Origin: Chitinophaga sp. | GTDB taxonomy: Bacteria > Bacteroidota > Bacteroidia > Chitinophagales > Chitinophagaceae | DNA: 64,000 nt | Assembly: GCF_017745275.1 (NCBI RefSeq) | Contig: NZ_JAGHZS010000001.1 | Location: forward strand, 310,001 to 374,000 | Direction: 5' to 3' | Shown: piece by piece, positions 21,501 to 28,495 of the stretch | How the letters are laid out: each line of letters begins with the position of its first letter | Numbering within the stretch: position 1 is the stretch's first letter | Position numbers and translations under genes: made by a program | Notes under the pieces: model-generated | What the model was told of the DNA's origin: nothing | Database searches by the model: none | The model's input: the letters and a program-made list of their open reading frames with translations, nothing else

Positions 21501-22791
21501 AATAGCGGGTAGCAGTGAGAGCACCTGTATTGAGCGTAGCGGTGACCTGGCCTGGCACTATTGTCCAGCCGGTAGTACCATTGGCGCTGGTTTCCCATTG
21601 GTAAATATACCCGGTAGTGGGCGTACCCGTACCGGCTTTGGGGGTAACTACTGCGGAAAGTTGTGTGGCAGTATTATAGCAAATAGGTTGCTGGCCGGTA
21701 ATGGCCACGGTATAGTCGATTACTTTTAATTCGATAGGATTGGAAACTACCCGGCAATTCAGGTTATTAATTTCTGCACTGCCACCAGCCGCCACTACGC
21801 GATATTCAAATCCGGCCTGCGCATTGGTCACCGGAAATGTATACTGATTTGTGGCCCCGTTATTTATAATACTACCTTCATTATTCCAGTCGGTGGTACC
21901 TAACGGACGTTTCTGTAACTGGAAAAAGTAAGTAGAATAACTACCTGCCGGTAAGCTTACACTCAGACTAGTATTTCCTCCGGCGCAAACCACGCCAGGC
22001 GCCTGTAAAAAGGTAATTGGCGGGCCACAGGCGGCGAAGGCAATATCATCTAACGCGAGGTCATTACCATTGCTGCTGGGCGTATTACTGATGATCCTTA
22101 AAATAACAGCGTTGGTGGTAGACGGCATCTGGAACACACCAGCCTGGCGTACCCAGGTACCCGGACTCTGAAAAGGTACGGTGCCGGTAGACACAGAAGT
22201 AATTGGTGCCCCATTGGGGTTATTGGCGTCCAGGATATCGAACCGCAGACTGGGTTGAGATACACCATTCTGAGGATTTATATTCATGATCCAGGCGGAA
22301 AATTCAAAGGTCGTTCCCGCGCAAAGACCTGTAATCGTTCTCTGGTAGAATTGTCCGGGTTTGGCTTCCGCATCTACCACCATACAATAACCGGTACCAT
22401 TTGTAGTAGTATGATCGGGGCGGTCAACGAAATAGGTATTGTTATATCCCCTGGTAGTATTGCTGATGGTGTATTGCCCGGGATAGGGGCCGGTGGGACG
22501 ACCACCCACGCCGGGACTATAATAAGTATAAGTAGTAATACCGGCAGGTAAAGGGCCTCCCAGGGTGGGTTTGGTAGCAGAAGGCGCTTGTCCGAAAGTT
22601 TCCTTAAACACCGGGTCACCTAAGGATCCATTACATTGCTGTGCGTTGGCAGGGTTAACTGACAAAAAAAGAAAAAAAATAACAAGCAGGCGCCCATAGT
22701 TCATTCGTATAACGGAATCTATAGCGGCCAATTGCCGTTGCCATTTCGAAGTAAATGAGGATACGGTAAACTTACTGACCATAAGGATCAC
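9502..22791 (-). CDS. Giant DUF11-repeat surface protein with CHU_C (gliding-motility-type) sorting domain
   Basis: A 4,429-residue predicted adhesin. A long signal region ends at NPANAQQ; ATG 22704 would give the most compact signal peptide, and the longer start is shown. Next is a jelly-roll-like N-terminal domain (about 60-260, ending LALDDIAFAACG) and several Ig-like units. About 28 DUF11-type repeats of roughly 125-135 residues follow, each opening with forms such as 'LxITKSGPAT..AGE.ITYT..V.NNGPS.A.N'. The last repeats before the end form four near-identical 258-residue double units. The C-terminus is the CHU_C/type B T9SS sorting domain (IPNIVTPNGDGKNDHFVIPG, then MIYNRWGNQVYQ, then WDGNGLNEGTYYYILKL). 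A surface adhesion or gliding role, comparable to SprB, is inferred from architecture and the PorP/SprF neighbour; binding target unknown. Confidence 0.9.
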   Translation of the reverse strand: MILMVSKFTVSSFTSKWQRQLAAIDSVIRMNYGRLLVIFFLFLSVNPANAQQCNGSLGDPVFKETFGQAPSATKPTLGGPLPAGITTYTYYSPGVGGRPTGPYPGQYTISNTTRGYNNTYFVDRPDHTTTNGTGYCMVVDAEAKPGQFYQRTITGLCAGTTFEFSAWIMNINPQNGVSQPSLRFDILDANNPNGAPITSVSTGTVPFQSPGTWVRQAGVFQMPSTTNAVILRIISNTPSSNGNDLALDDIAFAACGPPITFLQAPGVVCAGGNTSLSVSLPAGSYSTYFFQLQKRPLGTTDWNNEGSIINNGATNQYTFPVTNAQAGFEYRVVAAGGSAEINNLNCRVVSNPIELKVIDYTVAITGQQPICYNTATQLSAVVTPKAGTGTPTTGYIYQWETSANGTTGWTIVPGQVTATLNTGALTATRYYRVTATVNGCQGDGVSRPFVVNVTPNITATLSAVANVCQGSLVMSLPYTINSGSADRYSVTSSDMPGFVAVNNASLSGSPLAIAIPGNAPAGTYHFNITFSNSTSGCNSVAYPFTLVIDAPSSIASAGTNQELCAVTSATLGGNIAVNGTGTWSQINGPNTVVFANINDPSTTVSGLVPGTYIFNWRIANGTCAASNSRVQVVVDQAPTVANAGPDQLQFNSGVFTMAANTPAVGTGKWTIVSGTANIVNTSDPHTIVTIAANTTATLAWTITNGNCPPSEDQVVITYTHQPDIRINKMVLNSGPYLAGQDLTYQVVVSNAGRSDAASVTVKDAIPADFVATNITYTTSGTAQILTNSSTNTQIDLTAKIPASSSVIFTIEGNIKSSFEGDLTNTATATSPDIADPAGISSMVTIPVARQPFFSAVKTAPASTVAGEQLQFNITVDNTGLGDAVGAVITDVISSKLTNVSWTAFATGGVVITGGATGTGNNIRVVANMPGGTEDTGKVYITVTGTVDAAATGTIINVATVTPSEPAGNAVNSNTTNTLITSSPGLLVNKERTSSVIAIAGQRIDYVLTLVNNGPSNAVGTVITDTVPAMIQNVTWTTTIQGSAAVTAGASGSGNMIRVTGNIPAGGTNRILVKVSGTVSPDYAGTILNRVTATPAEPGVPPVSDDDIATVEKNVKFDITKDGPATGVAGEPITYTVDVKNDGPSNATNTEIRDIVSSSLVNVSWNATVVSGTAVIKSGATGNVNSVDVIADMNAGSTIRIIITGTILPATVNPIKNTAQVIPVEPNTPPVTSNEIITEITQRSALAITKSGPDTASAGNTITYIINASNNGPSIARNVVITDIVPATLQGVTWAAVVHGNAVIHGTPGGTGNNISLSADIGVGAANYIAITVKGTIDPAFSGQINNKAVITPAPGTGTADSAVKITTVNRLPKLAITKTAVDFMVAGDSLTFTIQVTNLSTSNAQNLVVTDVIPPSLSGVHWSATAAGAATISGASSGTGNNISLTGSIPAGSGNMLTITVTGKTDPSLDGFINNIATATPSESVPPVSANKTVRVRRIPKLTISKSGPATLNAGEEIVYTIAVNNIGPSDAQNLVIDDIVPAMVQNVTWTTATTGAATITRGAVGTGSDVNLAADIPGGGNNGILIFVKGTVDPSFSGTFSNSAVYQPSEPGATPGSSNVVVTTVSQQPNVKIIKSGPAKANAGDVITYNLRVTNLGPSNSMNTVITDQLPALLRNVSWTAVASGGAVINTGATGTGNALSVEADVPAKTGVVNISITATIPPSTPAGSMQNFAVATPSAPGIPPVNSDTVVTTIQQKSALLITKIGPSTARAGETINYGIKVVNTGPSDAIGVVIADTIPAAVDNPSWGATTGGGAVITSGAGGTGNLLQIIANIPAGETNYINVQVDGTINGDFTGTLVNKAQAAIPGNPPVTSAATTQVTRQAVLQVRKSGPANAAAGSPIQYTVEVSNNGPSNATNVTIKDAIPVGIVNATWVATGMNGAVITSGNTGTGNIQLQANIPATSLAAVHIIVKGQVDPGFTGVTITNTAIALNDPSITPVGDTATVVTSTYRQANLGIVKSGPANGAAGEPMQYTLLIRNQGPSNAIGLRVQDALPPGLLNATWTTSSTGNVQNISPASGNGNVDLTADIPADSSTLLVTINGIVSPALVNGTTLNNTATVGFPVGSNIVDPNLADNTSTVATVIDNDPIVRIGKTGPAITHVLDPITYRIVVSNGGSGNITNALINDMVPGAVTVTSWTATATGTATVTGAASGNTNNISTTGDIPVGANNTIVIVIQGTVNNTAGNTITNTATVTAGANKQSSVTTSVDRSLDVSIIKNGPQQVLAGEPITYTLQIFNAGPQRANNLVITDVLPAAITNVTWTAIATGDASVLDSVRIDSSGNIELPAQLGPGAANFITITIRGTVSGNTTAGTITNTATAIATGVTDYNPSNNTSSVTTTVGVATGVQVHKSGPSQAVGGNAITYNIIVTNSGPSDATGVNIVDLVPAAVTNVSWQAAVNGSATVTGPFSGTGNSISTTATIPGGVGNNITIAVTGTVDNDFAGTILNKVNVSGTGIPAVSDSVNTVVTRETGLQLRKDGPVTITAGDKVTYVITLGNTGPGYARNMQVTDTIDARIQQPTWTTQTTNGAVVNSGASGSGALLAVNADIPPAANALVTITVTGTLSAGASGTLSNTATVTPPDSTYPPVVTPPVITPIEQHPMLAITKNGPGSLHAGEMIHYTLQVSNNGISDATNAQITDQVPATISQVQWSVQNITGGAVVTAGNSGTGNQVQVTANMPAGATILVQVTGKVDSSFAGTITNTGIVIPAEPGNTPDSSGIQTQVTLQPSVNITKSGPATLQSGENISYTIVATNNGPSTAVNADIHDAVPTAIKQVTWTATAAGKATINGTSSGSGNVVDLLASIPPGAGNSITIQVNGTVDPAFRDTLKNKAIITPAEPGALPDTSELVQTVVTGNPILSITKAGPATAIAGQNISYTITVSNSGKSDAVNLAITDTVPASIVDVQWQAVAEGVATINGVASGNGNSINLHGNIAAGNANTIVITVTGRVLPATTGTIVNTATVTPAEPGAASAQSSASTTLNIVSLLNISKTGPAIMTRGEEATYVINVINPGPSKATNVDITDIIPAVLTNVTWTATPVRTALITAGATGTGNNVKVTADIPAIDTSGIMIVVHGIVAQNAPAGTVTNIAHAVISNQGGKDFPSMPVISKIVSAADLSIVKTGPSSVYEGSQVTYVLTVNNQNGPSDANGATVSDMLPAGFTNAAISVQSSSGGAGNIQTSITGNTATATLGTFPVGAQVVLQITGIATTPGTLSNVAVVNTPTGMPDTDSSNNTSTTVVTTVQEKSALKIVKAVTPATGPYEVGQTITYTITATNNGTVAVNPVVTNDQLPVDTLVSDPTYNAPPRGTVNYNATQRILQWNIGLLNAGETLSWDYQVTIKGPGSVQNAVVITGPPDVSTPDTSVVIIPVPKNTDLKITKTGTDTVFEGSKVTYLLTVDNAGPLAANGATVNDVLPAGLTQTAISVQSSSGGAGNIQSSITGNTATATLGTFPVGAQVVLQITGTATTPGTLSNVAVVNTPAGLPDKDSSNNTSSTVVTTVQAKAALKVVKAVSPVTGPYEIGQTLTYTITATNTGTTVVNPVVTTDQLPADTLVSDPTYNAPPKGSVNYNAAQRILQWTIGALNGGETTSWSYQVTIKGPGNVQNSVVITGPPDVSTPDTSVVIIPVPKNTDLKITKTGTDTVFEGGKVTYVLTVDNAGPLAANGATVNDVLPAGLTQTAISVQTSSGGAGNIQSSITGNTATATLGTFPVGAQVVLQITGTATTPGTLSNVAVVNTPAGLPDKDSSNNTSSTVVTTVQAKSALKIVKAVSPATGPYNVGQTLTYTITATNTGTTVVDPVVATDQLPAATLVSDPTYSAPPKGSVNYNATQRILQWNIGALNGGETTSWSYQVTIKGPGSVQNAVVITGPPDVSTPDTSIVIVPVEKNTDLKITKAGPATVFEGGKVTYVLTVDNAGPLAADGATVNDVLPAGLTQTAISVQTSSGGAGNIQSSITGNTATATLGTFPAGAQVVLQITGNAPASGTLSNVAVVNTPAGLPDIDSSNNTSSTVVTTIEGKSALKVVKTISPATGPYSVGQQLTYTITATNTGTAAVNPVITTDQLPAASLVSDPTYNAPPKGSVTYDSRQRILQWNIGAVNGGETVVWSYQVTILAAGKVENTVVITGPPDVSTPDTSTVIINTDRYANLKVLKKQTTPEPLSVNQILQFEVTAINNGPDVATGVVVKDVLESMVGQPLTITTSKGLATFDPITKTITWQLPDMASGTQETLTFTAKLISGGTLSNTATIRGNETDLDLSDNTVTITQPVNGDDIFIPNIVTPNGDGKNDHFVIPGLDRYPGSSLMIYNRWGNQVYQNKNYDNKWDGNGLNEGTYYYILKLRTAQGERNYKGWIELLR
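10139..13234 (-). repeat. Four tandem 774-nt super-repeats inside the giant adhesin gene
   Basis: The same landmark (ACCGTGCTGC and its variant) recurs at 10541, 11315, 12089 and 12863, exactly 774 nt apart each time. Each unit encodes 258 residues: two alternating DUF11 subtypes, one opening with 'VFEGGKVTYVLTV' and one with 'VGQTLTYTITATN'. The two middle copies are closest at base level, and the copy nearest the N-terminus is the most diverged. The invariant period and high base identity point to recent unequal duplication. Confidence 0.9.
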
Positions 22792-23023
22792 GATTTGGTG
22801 GGTATATCACAGACAAAACAATTCCAGCTCATTCAATACTGTCCGGGGATCAACCAGCATTCTGACAATCAGGCAAAACGAGTCCCTCACGTGTCAGACT
22901 ACACGCAGTTACCCAGAGAATTTTCGCTGTAAAAATTTATTACGTTTTCAATTGGAATCAACGGATACTATAGCCTCTGCATACATTCACCTCAGCATCA
23001 GTACCTTTTTTGGAATTATCAAC
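22792..23023. other. Upstream region of the giant adhesin gene, nothing clear
   Basis: No convincing coding frame or RNA gene was seen here. A match to the Bacteroidota TAnnTTTG promoter element was looked for on the minus strand and not found. The region presumably holds the promoter of the adhesin operon. Confidence 0.5.
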
Positions 23024-23171
23024 AATAAAAAGAGCAGAAAGTTTAATAAAAAGAGCAGAAAGCAGAAAGCATAAAGCATAAAGCTATTGTAGCGTGTGAA
23101 CACAGCGAATAATTATACGCTTTGACCACACGCTACAATAGCTTTATGCTTTATGCTTTATGCTTTCTGCT
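23024..23171. repeat. Heptad-repeat hairpin element C with a duplicated outer end
   Basis: Arms 23054-23098 and 23127-23171 (45 nt each) pair with a single mismatch. They contain AGCNNAA words (AGCAGAA, AGCATAA), the AGCTATTG core and an inner segment TAGCGTGTG / CACACGCTA. The 28-nt loop contains GCGAATAATTATACGC. An 18-nt segment, AATAAAAAGAGCAGAAAG, occurs twice (23024-23041 and 23045-23062), duplicating the outer end of the left arm. The element lies 4 nt beyond the stop of the fucosidase gene. Confidence 0.88.
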
Positions 23172-23175
23172 TCTC

Positions 23176-25281
23176 TTACCGGGTAATAATTCCAAGCTCT
23201 GCCACCGCTACCCCATCACCTTCATTGATGTGTAGTGCGGAGAATTTAAAATATCTTGCTTTCACCGGATGATCCAGGATCACCAGTTGCTGCACCGGGT
23301 TAGCTTCTATATTATGGAAATCGCCGGCACGGGCTTTCTCCCAGTTACGGCCATCCTGGCTGATATAAAACGCATATTTACCAATCAGCCCTTCGTCTTG
23401 TTTATCCTGCCGTGGCAGGTAGGTAAAGGCCTTGATCAAATGTGTTGCCCCCATATCAATGGCTACATCCACCGGGATTTTCCCGGCCAGTCCGGGTGTC
23501 AGGGTATTCCAGTCGGTGTGTTCATCTTCATCAATTACATTATCCGCGTGACTGTTGAGTGGCGCTTCAATCACCTTCCAGCCTTTTTTACCAATGCCAT
23601 AGATCCGGGTTTTAATATCGCCCATCAATGCCTTACTGGCGCTCCTGGCTTTGATGGTACCACCATCCGCAAAGCTAAAAGGGTGCTTATATACCGGCGA
23701 CTTCAAGGTAGGCTCGCTGCCATCCAGGGTATAGTAAATGGGCGCTGTGGATTGTTCCGAATAGATGGTGACCATGCCCGACTTTTCCCTTTTTATCATC
23801 GGCGCTTTAATGTGCGGTGGTTCTTTATACAACCCGATGTCGCTCACGGTAATGCTAACGGGCGCATATACACGTATCCTGATTTTATCCGTTGTAACAT
23901 TTTTATCGAGGCGTATCAAGCGATTGGCACCTATGCTGGTAGCGCCGCCGATGGAAGTCCAGGAGCCGTTCTTCATGATGTCCACACCTACCGAGTCAAT
24001 GCGCTGACCTAACTTTATATTTTCCCGGATGCGGATAATGTTGAATGTTTTAGCGCCGTGCAAATCGAGGGTTAAGCTGGCAGTGGTTACCTCATCATCG
24101 GTAGCCCAATAGGAATAACGATCTGCATCCAGTACCTGTTGCGGTCCATATTCTGTGCTGTTATTCCCTCTTATATTGCTGGCGGTGACGGTAGCCTGCT
24201 TCGCCAGGTTGACGGCGAAGGTTTTGCGCAGCAGATCGCCCAGGCCTTTCAGGGAAGCCACATCGATATCGTTAAGTAGTCCGCGTTGATCAGGTGATAG
24301 TCCCAGGTCCAGTGAGGCACCGCGGCCTACTGTTTCGAAATAAAGGTCCAGTAGTTCAGAAGGAGTTTTTACCTGCGGATTTTGGGAGGTATGATAAAAC
24401 CATCCCGGGCGGATAGGCACATCGCATTCAGCGGGCAGCCAGTATTTACCATGACGGGTACCTTCAATCCCCAGCTCAGATTTCACATAGCCGTTAGCGG
24501 GGCGGCGGCCTTCTTCCGGAGCTTCAGGTGTATAGGTGGCCCAGCAGGTGGTGCTGGTTTTTCCTTCTTCATTTCCCAGCCAGCGGCTACCCGGGCCTAC
24601 ATCGCCGAAAATAACGGCATCAGGCTGCATGGTACGGGTAATATTCCAGGTAGAGTCCCAGTCGTAGTACGTAGTACGATCAATACTACGGGTTTCATTG
24701 GCGCCGCCATAGTATCCGCTGCCGCCATTGGCACCGTCGTGCCAGGAGGTGAACAGGGGGCCGTAATTGCTATACAGTTCTTTAAGCTGGCGGCGGTAAA
24801 TATCCAGGTAGGTAGGCTTCCCGTATTCCGGGTTATTCCGGTCCCACGGGGAGCAATATACGCCCAGCTTCATGCCCAGTTGTTCACAGGCCAGCTGGTA
24901 TTCTTTCAGGATATCTCCCTTGCCATTTTTCCATTTGCTTTGGGAGATGTTGTGGGTAGTTGTTTTGGAAGGCCAGAGGCATAAACCGTCGTGGTGCTTG
25001 GCTACCACGATCACGCCTTTAAACCCGCCGGCTTTGGCGGCGCCTACAATCTGGCGGGCATCGAATTGTACGGGATTCACGAGATTGGGATCTTCATCAC
25101 CGTATCCCCATTCATGATCGAGGTAGGTATTGGCGCCGAAATGGATCAGGCAATACATTTCCATTTCATGCCATTTCAATTGAGCGGCTGTAGGCAAGGC
25201 GCCATAAGGCTTTGGCGCCGACTGGCCGAAAAGGTTGGCCGACAACGCCAGCAATCCTATAAAAAAACCTGTTTTTTTCAT
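23176..25281 (-). CDS. GH29 alpha-L-fucosidase with F5/8-type domains
   Basis: 701 residues with a Sec signal (cleavage near ANLFGQ). The GH29 catalytic barrel spans about 30-345 (LIHFGANTYLDHEWGYGDE, VIVVAKHHDGLCLWPS, then LFTSWHDGANG with the probable nucleophile Asp). An F5/8 type C/CBM32-like module follows (about 355-485), then a chitobiase-C-like segment (PIYYTLDGSEPTLKSPVY) and a second F5/8-like module at the C-terminus. It would remove alpha-linked fucose from glycans in the periplasm or at the surface. It is divergent from a susC/susD pair across 288 nt in which no clear promoter motif was found, and is probably part of that locus. Confidence 0.9.
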   Translation of the reverse strand: MKKTGFFIGLLALSANLFGQSAPKPYGALPTAAQLKWHEMEMYCLIHFGANTYLDHEWGYGDEDPNLVNPVQFDARQIVGAAKAGGFKGVIVVAKHHDGLCLWPSKTTTHNISQSKWKNGKGDILKEYQLACEQLGMKLGVYCSPWDRNNPEYGKPTYLDIYRRQLKELYSNYGPLFTSWHDGANGGSGYYGGANETRSIDRTTYYDWDSTWNITRTMQPDAVIFGDVGPGSRWLGNEEGKTSTTCWATYTPEAPEEGRRPANGYVKSELGIEGTRHGKYWLPAECDVPIRPGWFYHTSQNPQVKTPSELLDLYFETVGRGASLDLGLSPDQRGLLNDIDVASLKGLGDLLRKTFAVNLAKQATVTASNIRGNNSTEYGPQQVLDADRYSYWATDDEVTTASLTLDLHGAKTFNIIRIRENIKLGQRIDSVGVDIMKNGSWTSIGGATSIGANRLIRLDKNVTTDKIRIRVYAPVSITVSDIGLYKEPPHIKAPMIKREKSGMVTIYSEQSTAPIYYTLDGSEPTLKSPVYKHPFSFADGGTIKARSASKALMGDIKTRIYGIGKKGWKVIEAPLNSHADNVIDEDEHTDWNTLTPGLAGKIPVDVAIDMGATHLIKAFTYLPRQDKQDEGLIGKYAFYISQDGRNWEKARAGDFHNIEANPVQQLVILDHPVKARYFKFSALHINEGDGVAVAELGIITR

Positions 25282-25569
25282 TGTAGCAAACTGTTTTAAA
25301 CATCCGGGTGAAGAGACGCCCGCATAAACATAATAAAATTAATGTACCGGTTCATTTTTCATTTCCGGCAGTTCTCATTTCAGTTACCAATTTTCTCATT
25401 CTGATCATTAAAAAAAGCAGTTCATCCGGAGGAGTGTAACGGATAAAAGGTTGCGTGCTACATTTATGCTTATAGCCCCTGGACAAAGGAATGATCGACC
25501 AATGCCATGCCATTTATACAACAATATCAACAACCTCAATCGTCTACCTGAAATGTCAAAATAAGTTTT

Positions 25570-28485
25570 ATGTTTATGAGAAAACTACTAGCATTGCTAT
25601 GTACCCTGTACCTGTTACTGCCGCTCTTTTCCCAAGGGCAAAATACTTACACAGGCAGGATCACAGACGCCAAAGGAGCGCCGCTGCCCGGCGCCAGCGT
25701 CATGATACAACATTCCCGGAAAGGAACTGTTACAAACGCCGACGGGCAATTTAGTATTGCCGGGCCATCGGATCTTGTACTCGTTGTTAATTTCACCGGG
25801 TATAAAACCAAAACGTTTAAGCCAGGCGCTACCCCTGTCACGGTGGCGCTGGAAGAGGATGTAGCGCGCCTCGATGAAATTGTGGTGACAGGTTTGGCCA
25901 CCACCGTTAAACGAAGAAATGCGGCTAATGCGGTGGCGGTGGTATCCGCCAAAGAGTTGTCGGGGACGGCGCCGGCGCAGACTTTTGATGCTGCGCTGAG
26001 TGGTAAAATTACCGGCGCTAATATCGTTGCCAACTCCGGTGCACCGGGTGGTGGTATTTCGGTGAAGCTGCGGGGGGTATCTTCCGTGTATGGTACCACG
26101 CAGCCGTTATATGTTATTGACGGTGTAATTGTCAGTAACCGTAGTATCTCTGCGGGTCTGAATGCCGTTACCAGTGCGCAGGGCGGTGGATTCCCCACTT
26201 CCACACAGGATAATGCCACTTCCAGGATTGCAGATATCAACCCGGCGGATATTGAAAATGTGGAGATTCTGAAAGGGGCTTCTGCTTCTGCGATTTACGG
26301 ATCACAGGCATCTGCAGGGGTGGTGATTATTACCACCAAAAGAGGAAAGGCAGGTAAAACAAGGCTCAACATTTCGCAGGACTATGGCTTTGTTACCGCC
26401 TCGCATCTGTTGGGAATGAAAACATTAGATACCGCATCGGTAAGTGAACGGGGATGGGACGCAATACGTTACGACGCCGCACAAAAAAGTGGTAAGCTGT
26501 ACAACTACGAAAAAGAAATGTATGGCAACCGGGGAACCACCAGGAATACCAGCATCAATGTAAGTGGAGGATCAGACAAAACCACGTTCCTGTTTTCCGC
26601 CGGCATGAAAAAAGAAGATGGTATCATCAAACGCACTGGTTATTCCAACAATAGTCTGCGACTGAATATCAATCATCGTGTAAACGACAGAATTAACCTT
26701 GGCCTTACTTCTAACTATGTCAATTCTTCCTCCGACAGAGGGTTAACAAATAATGACAATCAGAGTGTATCCCTGGGGATCAACCTGTCCTATATCACTC
26801 CTTATGATGAGTTACATCCCGATGCCAAGGGCATTTATCCAAACCCTTTCCGAGGCGCCAACCCATTACAGACCATTGCACTGATGACAAACAATGAGAA
26901 AGTAAACCGGGTGATCACGGGTGTAAATGCAGATGTTGTTTTACAGGAGTCTTCCAGCTCTGTTACGAAAGGAATTATAAGAGCAGGGGTAGATTTCTAT
27001 CATCAAAAAACACAGGCATTATTTCCTCCTATCCTCTACTTTGAAATTGCCAGGGGAACAGGCGGGCACAATGTGCAGGGCAATTCAAGTGACCTGAATA
27101 CCAACTGGTCTGCCTTCCTGGTGAATACACTTACGCCCAATCAATCTATGACGTTTACGTCTTCTGCAGGATTAACCCATGAATATGGTTCGTTTGATCA
27201 ACTGATCAACGTAGGTACTAACCTGATTGGCGGACAATCCAGTGAATCACAGGCTGCTTCTGTGCGGGCCACACAAACCCGTTACCTTTTCCGTAATGAT
27301 GGTATTTTTTTACAGGAAGAAATAGCCATTAAAGATTACCTGAATTTCACCGCGGGCGTACGGTTCGATAAATCTACCAATAACGGGGATTACAAAAAAT
27401 ACAATATCTATCCGAAAGCCAACGCATCCTGGAACCTCACCCGGATGGGCAATTGGGACAATAGTATACTGAACGACCTGAAACTGCGTGTAGCCTATGG
27501 TGAAAGTAGCGGATTCCCATCTTTCAACAGCCGCTTTACCACTTTACCTATAAATAATATTGGCGGACTACCAGGTTCTCTCATCAGCATTACTATGGGT
27601 GATGGCAACATCAAATCTGAACGGCAAACAGAATTGGAAGGTGGTGTAGACGTTAGTTTTCTGAATGGCCGAATTGGACTGGAAGCCACCTTTTATAATA
27701 AAATCATCAAAGATCTCCTGATGGCCGCCCGTGTACCCGGTTCCACCGGATTTTCCACACGATGGATCAATGGCGCCAATGTCCGCAACAGGGGGATAGA
27801 ACTGGGATTAAGAATGATTCCGGTGAGCAATCGATCTATACAATGGACCTCCAACCTTAACTTCTGGATGAACCGTTCCAAAGTATTAAAATTGGATGTA
27901 CCAGCTTTTGATCAGGGCAATGGATTTGGTACCGCTTATGGCACCAGCTATATAGAAGAAGGACAATCCATCACACAAATAAAGGCCACGGATGTTAACA
28001 AAAAGCTGGTGACATTCGGAGATATGGAACCTAAGTTCCAGCTGAGTTTTTTCAACGAAGTTTCTTTCCTGAAAGATTTTAGTTTGCGTTTCCTGCTCCA
28101 CTGGAAAAATGGTAATTCCAATGTCAACTTAACTCAAAACACCAACGATGGAGGAGGTACCTCCTACGACTGGAACGATAAAAATGAAAAGGGTCAACCT
28201 ATCGGATTAGTACGTCAGCGTAGCCCATGGATGTATGTACAGGATGCCAGTTATATCCGGCTTCGTGAATTTGGTTTGTACTACCGTATCAGGATACAAT
28301 CTGTTTTCAAGCCGGTGAGAAATCTGCAGATAGGTATTTCCGCCAATAACTACTTTACCTGGACTCCATACAAAGGATATGATCCGGAGGTTTCCAACTT
28401 CGGTACCGGTTTCGGATCAGGGATAGACTTAGCGCCTTTTCCATCTTCCAAACGCCTGCAGTTTCATTTATCACTTGATTTCTAA
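25570..28485 (+). CDS. SusC/RagA TonB-dependent outer membrane receptor
   Basis: 971 residues. A signal peptide (LLLPLFSQGQ) is followed by the carboxypeptidase-like domain (YTGRITDAKGAPLPGASV), a TonB-box/plug region (LDEIVVTGLATTVKRRNAAN) and a beta-barrel ending in LSLDF. The plug-start VVTGLATTVKRRNAANAVAV differs from the common VVVGYG type of the other SusC proteins here and is the form seen in a distinct SusC subgroup. There is no STN domain, so it is not expected to signal to a FecR. ATG 25570 and ATG 25576 are both possible starts. It is paired with the SusD gene 10 nt downstream. Confidence 0.92.
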   Translation: MFMRKLLALLCTLYLLLPLFSQGQNTYTGRITDAKGAPLPGASVMIQHSRKGTVTNADGQFSIAGPSDLVLVVNFTGYKTKTFKPGATPVTVALEEDVARLDEIVVTGLATTVKRRNAANAVAVVSAKELSGTAPAQTFDAALSGKITGANIVANSGAPGGGISVKLRGVSSVYGTTQPLYVIDGVIVSNRSISAGLNAVTSAQGGGFPTSTQDNATSRIADINPADIENVEILKGASASAIYGSQASAGVVIITTKRGKAGKTRLNISQDYGFVTASHLLGMKTLDTASVSERGWDAIRYDAAQKSGKLYNYEKEMYGNRGTTRNTSINVSGGSDKTTFLFSAGMKKEDGIIKRTGYSNNSLRLNINHRVNDRINLGLTSNYVNSSSDRGLTNNDNQSVSLGINLSYITPYDELHPDAKGIYPNPFRGANPLQTIALMTNNEKVNRVITGVNADVVLQESSSSVTKGIIRAGVDFYHQKTQALFPPILYFEIARGTGGHNVQGNSSDLNTNWSAFLVNTLTPNQSMTFTSSAGLTHEYGSFDQLINVGTNLIGGQSSESQAASVRATQTRYLFRNDGIFLQEEIAIKDYLNFTAGVRFDKSTNNGDYKKYNIYPKANASWNLTRMGNWDNSILNDLKLRVAYGESSGFPSFNSRFTTLPINNIGGLPGSLISITMGDGNIKSERQTELEGGVDVSFLNGRIGLEATFYNKIIKDLLMAARVPGSTGFSTRWINGANVRNRGIELGLRMIPVSNRSIQWTSNLNFWMNRSKVLKLDVPAFDQGNGFGTAYGTSYIEEGQSITQIKATDVNKKLVTFGDMEPKFQLSFFNEVSFLKDFSLRFLLHWKNGNSNVNLTQNTNDGGGTSYDWNDKNEKGQPIGLVRQRSPWMYVQDASYIRLREFGLYYRIRIQSVFKPVRNLQIGISANNYFTWTPYKGYDPEVSNFGTGFGSGIDLAPFPSSKRLQFHLSLDF

Positions 28486-28495
28486 AAAAATATTT

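Noticed and set aside
25282..25569. Promoter motifs in the fucosidase-SusC divergent region
   Set aside because: No TAnnTTTG match with a suitable partner was found on either strand. TACATTTA near 25459 was too degenerate to report.
28475..28495. TTG start for the second SusD
   Set aside because: It overlaps the susC stop and only lengthens the signal peptide. ATG 28496 gives a standard lipoprotein start.
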